From a virus: a stretch of 47,230 nucleotides of DNA. The stretch spans positions 1 through 47,230 of IMG/VR virus record IMGVR_UViG_3300042898_003781; one strand, given 5' to 3'. The position numbers were made by a program, and so were the translations under genes. This document shows, one piece after another, positions 42,824 through 47,230 of the stretch (its first letter is position 1; the number at the start of each line of letters is the position of its first letter). The notes below the pieces were generated by a model. It worked only from the letters and a program-made list of their open reading frames with translations, did no database searches and was not told the origin of the DNA.

Positions 42824-45238
42824 TTACATTTCAAAATCAGACTCTGGTGAATTAAAGTCACCTAAGCTTATATTATACTTATCAACAGGCTTCAAGTTTC
42901 CTAGAGTTAGATCCTTCTGTGATATAATTTTCTCCAAAACAAAATCCTCTACAGTTTTAGGATAAACCCTACCTATCGCATTATCATTAGGTGCCTGTAA
43001 ATTACCGATACCAGAATAAACATCACCAATTGAATTTGGTGAATTTGTCGCAGGTGGGACCGGAGGATAAACATCTCCAATTGAATTTGGTGCATTTGTC
43101 GCAGGTGGAACTGGTGGATAAACGTCATAGGATCCTAAATCACTATTAGCATTCGGAACATTAGGTGGATATACTTTTTCATTGATATCCGATTCTCTTG
43201 TCCCCAAGTTTGGTGGATAAACTTCCTCCCTAAAAGGAGGATATAGCCTATCTGGAACACCTAAATCAGCTCCCGGAACATCAGAATAAACATCATCTCT
43301 TAACGATGGACTATATAGACGTCCAGGAACACCCAAATCCTCACCAGGTACTCCATTATATGCATCACCCTCAGCTGGCGGATAGACTCTACCAGGACCA
43401 CCTAAATCTTTTCCGGGTACATCAGGATAGAAGTCGCCATCCGAAGGTGGGTATACTCTATCAGGACCACCTAAATCCTCGCCTGGTACTTTATCATAAA
43501 CGTCGCTGTCCACTACGGGATAAACCCTATCAGGTACTCCTAAATCAGGTCCAGGAACGTTGTTGTATGAATCAGATCCTCCAGTTGCATCTGGATAAAC
43601 CCTATCTGGTACACCAAGATCTCTTCCTGGTACATTACGATAAACATCGCTTTGCCCGCCTACCTCAGTCGGATACACCCTGCTAATTGTCTCGTTAGTG
43701 CTGACGCCAAGATCCTGTCCAGGAACCCTTCTGTAAACGTCACCTTCACCTGAGTTAGAGGGAGGACCATATACTCTATCGGGAGGTCCACCGAATCCAG
43801 TTGTCTGAGGGTTCGGTAAAGGTCGATCCAGATTTCTTAGACTAAGTTCTGAATTAGTAACCTGATCTAAGAAATTTTGGGCAGAGTTATAACTCAGATC
43901 GCTAAGAATCTGTGATGGATTCAGGGAGTAAATATTACCCAATAGAGTCTGATCCAGTCCGGAAAGAGCTGGATTTAGGTACTCTGCAACACCCTCGTTT
44001 ATAAAATCATCTACTGTGTTGCTCAGAAAGTTAGTTAAAAGCTCTCCTGCTATACCTAAAGCCCCACCTGTTGTTGTTGGATCCTGCATAACAGAACTCT
44101 TTGATTGATCCCACCCGTCCGATAGTACAAGAGGGTTTTGATCACTTCTAATATTCGGAAATTGATACTTGGTTCTCACCCTTCCGACATGTACTTTGAA
44201 ATTATACCCGATAGGTGTAGCAGACTCAGTCCCAGCATTTATCGATGTAGGCACAGATGTGGAATCATCAAAATCAAACTCGCAATTACTGCACTCTATT
44301 ATCAACATAGGTTTTATCCCCGATTGATCACTCTGATTTCTAAATAAACTAAGATCACCGTCAAGACCAGAGTTATCTATAACATTACCGAGTAAGCCAC
44401 CAAAAGCACTGGGGGTCTGAGAGGGATCAGATCCATAGGACTGATTAAAAGAATTAGCGGTATCAGCCGAATTTGTAGACCCGGGATTGTTGTTATTACC
44501 CACCAGGCTGGATAGGTTGCTTATCGTAGTTAAAGCTGCAGAAGATGCAATAAGTCTAGATGTTTTAAAGAAATTTCTTATCTCCGTAACAAATATGTAC
44601 ATCTTGAATCTTCTCAAGTTTCTAGGAACGGTTTCCCTCATGTAATCAGCATCGAATGTTGCTTGTTTATACATTTCTCCCAGAGCTGTCATTCTCTGAT
44701 TTAAAGATTCGAGACAGTTAAATACTAGCGGTTTACCGGAGGTTCTTGATGGGTTAAAGCCGGTTTCTGCACCACCGATGTATCCAGTTCTAGCCACTTT
44801 AACTAGAGCATCTAATCCATCTATAGATTGCAGGAACCAGGGATAATTGTCCAGTAGATCCTTAAGAGAAACTGAAAATTGATTCAACATATCAGCTCTT
44901 TTACCACCAGACCCGTTGAAGAATTGGCTTTCTCTTTGCCTTAGATAACCCTGTGCGGAGTAAAAGGACACATTCTGACTTCCTTTAACGGAGTAAGCTG
45001 GCTGCCCGAATGGATTTGAACTGAAAAATCCGCTATTACCGGATTGGAATGAATAATTATCCTTTCTAAAAAGAGGACTAGGCGGTTGGCCAAACTCGGC
45101 ATCGATAGGAAGATTTCCGAAGTCTATCACAACCTTAAACCCAAGGTATGTAGGGTCTTCGAATTTGCCCTGTTCTGATAGCTTAAATCCTTTTAGAAAT
45201 AAACTCCTGAGTTGATCTGTTGTTCCCGGCCAAGCCAT
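42824..45238 (-). CDS. Baseplate hub-region protein with Pro/Tyr-rich tandem repeats (804 aa)
   Basis: The first 460 residues look like a virion protein. LRRFKMYIFVTEIRNFF (about 206-222) and PMLIIECSNCEFDFDD (about 309-324) resemble segments of tube-fold proteins such as gp48/gp54, so it might be a tube initiator or hub ring. About 483-745 are repeats: seven or eight units of roughly 23 residues with YxxVPGxDLGxPxRVYP, then two near-identical 17-residue units (DVYPPVPPATNAPNSIG). The C-terminus (SQKDLTLGNLKPVDKYNISL) is again ordinary. The Pro- and Asp-rich repeats suggest an extended linker or a stack of short turns. The gene lies between the gp27-like hub and spike, with a GATAAATA box 17 bases above its ATG. 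Confidence 0.65.
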   Translation of the reverse strand: MAWPGTTDQLRSLFLKGFKLSEQGKFEDPTYLGFKVVIDFGNLPIDAEFGQPPSPLFRKDNYSFQSGNSGFFSSNPFGQPAYSVKGSQNVSFYSAQGYLRQRESQFFNGSGGKRADMLNQFSVSLKDLLDNYPWFLQSIDGLDALVKVARTGYIGGAETGFNPSRTSGKPLVFNCLESLNQRMTALGEMYKQATFDADYMRETVPRNLRRFKMYIFVTEIRNFFKTSRLIASSAALTTISNLSSLVGNNNNPGSTNSADTANSFNQSYGSDPSQTPSAFGGLLGNVIDNSGLDGDLSLFRNQSDQSGIKPMLIIECSNCEFDFDDSTSVPTSINAGTESATPIGYNFKVHVGRVRTKYQFPNIRSDQNPLVLSDGWDQSKSSVMQDPTTTGGALGIAGELLTNFLSNTVDDFINEGVAEYLNPALSGLDQTLLGNIYSLNPSQILSDLSYNSAQNFLDQVTNSELSLRNLDRPLPNPQTTGFGGPPDRVYGPPSNSGEGDVYRRVPGQDLGVSTNETISRVYPTEVGGQSDVYRNVPGRDLGVPDRVYPDATGGSDSYNNVPGPDLGVPDRVYPVVDSDVYDKVPGEDLGGPDRVYPPSDGDFYPDVPGKDLGGPGRVYPPAEGDAYNGVPGEDLGVPGRLYSPSLRDDVYSDVPGADLGVPDRLYPPFREEVYPPNLGTRESDINEKVYPPNVPNANSDLGSYDVYPPVPPATNAPNSIGDVYPPVPPATNSPNSIGDVYSGIGNLQAPNDNAIGRVYPKTVEDFVLEKIISQKDLTLGNLKPVDKYNISLGDFNSPESDFEM
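43005..43790 (-). repeat. Coding tandem repeats in the 804-residue protein
   Basis: Translation shows units such as DVYRNVPGRDLGVPDRVYP, DVYDKVPGEDLGGPDRVYP and DFYPDVPGKDLGGPGRVYP, spaced about 23 residues (69-75 bases) apart. They are followed by units of DVYPPVPPATN type. The copies differ at DNA level at third positions, which suggests older duplication with selection on the protein. Confidence 0.85.
43020..43121 (-). repeat. Two near-identical 51-bp direct repeats
   Basis: Positions 43020-43070 and 43071-43121 each encode the 17-residue unit and differ at five of 51 bases. They are the youngest duplication in the repeat array, and the next unit toward 43005 is a diverged, truncated copy. 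Confidence 0.85.
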
Positions 45239-45255
45239 TTAATTAATTTTTTCTA

Positions 45256-45263
45256 TATTTATC
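45256..45263 (-). promoter_or_regulatory. Late-promoter-like box GATAAATA
   Basis: The minus strand reads CGATAAATATAG, 17 bases upstream of the ATG of the 804-residue gene, in the 36-base gap after the hub gene. It is one base from T4 TATAAATA. Confidence 0.5.
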
Positions 45264-45274
45264 GACCAGTGCTA

Positions 45275-46828
45275 TTAAACATCCACAAGAGGAAACGGAG
45301 AGTATTTTTGAAGAATACCCGATGTGTTAATAGCCCATTGTCTCTTAGCTAAAGTGAGCACCTGCCTCATCCCTCTAGCACTATCATAAGTAACATCCAT
45401 ACCAACAACCACATAATTACCAGAGAGGAAGTTATCGAGAACTGGCTGATCTTGGCTATCTGATTTGTAATTCTCTACTGTACCGGTGTTAGCCTTCCTT
45501 TTATCTTGTGAGGCATAGACATACATCTGAACTGGCAGTACCTGTCCTCTATAGATACCCGCAAAATAGGTGACCATCTCGACTTTAAATAAGAGCTTTG
45601 TAGCATCTTCTATATTCATTAAATTCTGATATCTAGCGTGGAAATAGTTGGGGTGGGTACCTGGATTATCCTCACTATATTCATTCACAACACCCAGCCA
45701 TTCTATTCTTCTCTCATTTTTATACAAATCCTCAGTAGCTCTACCTTTTTGTAAAACTGTATTGGCCCCTATGCTATCGGGTGTTCCTGATTCTATATCA
45801 TAGCCAACAATCTTATCCTCAAGATTACTGGTTTGGTTATTCTCGTCATAATAAGTTATTCTTGTGAAATAGCCGGTCTTATTTGATTTCTGACCTGCAC
45901 CAGAAACTAATATGAATCCGGACAAAGCAAAAGGGACAGATCCGGCCTTCCAAGAGTTACTAATAATAAGCGGGGTCTGTTTAGGTTCGGGATTAGCAGC
46001 ACTAGGCAATACGGTATCTGGTGTGATACTAGAAGGACTTACTGAAACCATTGCGACAACTTCAGGGTCCCCGCTGTATAAAAATTGGCTACCCATATTT
46101 ACAAAATTAAGATTATAATAGCAGTCTATAAAAGACATATAAAAGCTATTGTCATCCTTGTATGAATCCCCAGTGACGTCTTTTACGAAATCGAAATAGG
46201 AATAATTTGGACAAATCCAATTCATCGTATCGTTTAGATTTGAATCATTGGTAGAAAATCCGAGATCTAAATCCTGAGCAACCTGAAAAAGAGCATCATA
46301 AGATGTCGAAGCTCTAAAAGATTTACTTCTGTTTGTATAAATGCCAGGAACCCTGCATTCTGCAAGAATATTAAACTTCAGATTCCGACCTAGTCCATCC
46401 GAATCGATTCCTTTATCTGCTAATTTGGAAGTCAATTCTGCATCTACCGTAAGTATATTAAAATCCATCCTGATAGGCTTATAGACGTCCTCCAGAGATC
46501 TAATATAAACGGATACTATGTCGCCATCTTTAGGGTAGCTGACTGAAAGGAATGATGTTTCCATAGCAGTAAAGCTGAGTCTAATAACGGGCATAAACCC
46601 ATTCATATCTAAGTTAAAATACTGAAGATACTTGGTAACGTAATATCCATTAATAACGACAAGTGGTGTCTTACTTCCCAGGGTAGCGTCGCTATTGTCC
46701 GCTGCTAAATCCTTCGCTAACTCACCCTGTCCCTCTGTGGTTTTAGCTAGGTCCCCTATTTGATCTAGCTTAATGGAGTTACTAGCTACTGTTGCTATTT
46801 GAATTTGGTCTTTAGATATCGTAGCCAT
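45275..46828 (-). CDS. Baseplate hub protein, gp27/gpD-like
   Basis: A 517-residue protein with the layout of phage hub proteins that form a trimeric platform joining spike and tail tube. GYYVTKYLQYFNLDMNGFMP near 61-80 corresponds to the first beta-barrel. SYDALFQVAQDLDLGFSTND near 172-191 with MNWICPNYSYFDFVKDVT after it is the gpD/gp27 helix-plus-strand core, in which a Trp and a YxxFVxDV-like segment set the fold. The rest is beta-rich, with LPVQMYVYASQDKRKANTG near the C-terminus. The start ATG at 46828 is eight bases after the stop of the LysM gene. The assignment comes from pattern and place. T4 gp27 itself is shorter (391). Confidence 0.68.
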   Translation of the reverse strand: MATISKDQIQIATVASNSIKLDQIGDLAKTTEGQGELAKDLAADNSDATLGSKTPLVVINGYYVTKYLQYFNLDMNGFMPVIRLSFTAMETSFLSVSYPKDGDIVSVYIRSLEDVYKPIRMDFNILTVDAELTSKLADKGIDSDGLGRNLKFNILAECRVPGIYTNRSKSFRASTSYDALFQVAQDLDLGFSTNDSNLNDTMNWICPNYSYFDFVKDVTGDSYKDDNSFYMSFIDCYYNLNFVNMGSQFLYSGDPEVVAMVSVSPSSITPDTVLPSAANPEPKQTPLIISNSWKAGSVPFALSGFILVSGAGQKSNKTGYFTRITYYDENNQTSNLEDKIVGYDIESGTPDSIGANTVLQKGRATEDLYKNERRIEWLGVVNEYSEDNPGTHPNYFHARYQNLMNIEDATKLLFKVEMVTYFAGIYRGQVLPVQMYVYASQDKRKANTGTVENYKSDSQDQPVLDNFLSGNYVVVGMDVTYDSARGMRQVLTLAKRQWAINTSGILQKYSPFPLVDV

Positions 46829-46836
46829 TTAAAAAT

Positions 46837-47230
46837 TTATTGCTGATTACTATTAGAATTATTAACCCCATTAACTCCACCGCCACCCGCATCTGGTCCA
46901 AATACTATAATTCCATTCTTTCTTACCGTTGGTCTTTCACCGGCTTGTGACATGTTCGGCGGTAGTATCTGTGCTGGCTGTTTTTTTACCTTAGATTCCA
47001 CAAACTTTTTTCTTCCCTCACTTGCCTTTACTATCTTTTGTTCCTGACTTTTTCTAAATGCATCCGAAGGACTAGAGTTTGTATTCCCGCCTTTTTCTAG
47101 CTTCTTTTTTACATCAAATGCATTCTCAAATGTTGATACCTTAGGTAAATATAAGAATTGGCCAGATCCTATCGCAAATGGATTCGCTATGTTATTAAAT
47201 TTACAAATAGATCCCATTAAAGACTGATCC
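46837..47230 (-). CDS. LysM-domain baseplate protein, truncated by the window edge
   Basis: The frame is open to the right edge. The ATG at 47217 is only an internal Met, because residues D-Q-S-L precede it without a stop. Read together, they give the second half of a LysM domain: DQSLMGSICKFNNIANPFAI then GQFLYLPK, matching the N-x-I-x-NP-x-x-x-x-x-G-x-x-L-x-(I/V)P end of LysM. In T4, gp53 carries a LysM fold and joins wedges, and in other phages such small LysM proteins link hub and tube. The C-terminal part is basic and disordered (KKFVESKVKKQPAQILPPN), ending in Gly/Asn/Ser. The true N-terminus is not in the window. Confidence 0.7.
   Translation of the reverse strand, partial: DQSLMGSICKFNNIANPFAIGSGQFLYLPKVSTFENAFDVKKKLEKGGNTNSSPSDAFRKSQEQKIVKASEGRKKFVESKVKKQPAQILPPNMSQAGERPTVRKNGIIVFGPDAGGGGVNGVNNSNSNQQ

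Noticed and set aside
43306-43686. A plus-strand open frame of 126 codons opposite the repeat array
   Set aside because: It is the antisense of the repeated units of the 804-residue gene, has no leader and no recognisable protein, and repeats easily create long mirror frames.
43005-43790. Possible CRISPR array
   Set aside because: The repeats are coding units with diverged third positions and no unique spacers of constant length.
199-47230. Search for tRNA, integrase or transposase genes
   Set aside because: I saw no cloverleaf-like sequence, no recombinase motif and no terminal inverted repeats of a mobile element.

Overview
The window looks like part of the genome of a large, virulent, contractile-tailed phage (T4 superfamily), very probably infecting a member of the Bacteroidota. 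The T4-type signature is direct: a gp32-type single-strand DNA-binding protein, a PhoH-type ATPase, gp25 and gp6 baseplate wedge proteins, a gp27/gpD-like hub, a gp5/gpV-like spike and a tail-tube-fold protein. The host guess is inference. It rests on A/T-rich translation leaders that mostly lack a Shine-Dalgarno sequence, a TAnnTTTG-type promoter element upstream of gp32, and a membrane-coil-beta protein of a kind I associate with Bacteroidota phages. No stop codons appear recoded and I saw no tRNA, integrase or lysogeny gene.

Every supported gene lies on the minus strand, so transcription runs from high to low coordinates. No gene-free stretch exceeds about 150 bases. In the order of transcription: (1) 47230-42141, central hub and spike: a LysM protein cut by the window edge, a gp27-like hub, a protein with a proline/tyrosine-rich tandem-repeat tail, and a short OB-fold spike. 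(2) 42138-37585, a large virion protein of unknown role, then a four-domain ribosomal-protein-S1 homologue overlapping an amidoligase-like protein with a pentapeptide-like C-terminus. (3) 37576-34031, wedge: a connector/neck-like protein, gp25, gp6 and a small protein. (4) 34031-11628, very large tail-periphery proteins (1720, 1366, 733, 1187 and 1833 residues), two with beta-propeller-like regions, with PhoH and a small fibre between them. (5) 11622-6456, three fibre proteins that share an N-terminal K-(I/L)-N-x-N-F module followed by a collagen-like Gly-X-Y run, plus a small protein. (6) 6421-2339, a coiled-coil/membrane pair, two virion proteins and a tail-tube-fold protein. (7) 2312-1, switch to DNA metabolism: a small unknown gene, a RuvC-like nuclease, gp32, a strong terminator, and the first 48 codons of a zinc-ribbon protein that looks like a primase.

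The tail genes are tightly packed, with start/stop overlaps or gaps of a few bases, so they probably form long late operons. GATATATA or GATAAATA, one base from the T4 late promoter TATAAATA, recurs upstream of six genes and probably marks late promoters. The most unusual parts are the S1 homologue and amidoligase pair inside the baseplate cluster, the propeller fused to a putative wedge protein, the repeat tail of the 804-residue protein, the trio of collagen-bearing fibres, and a primase-like gene that starts only six bases after the gp32 terminator.
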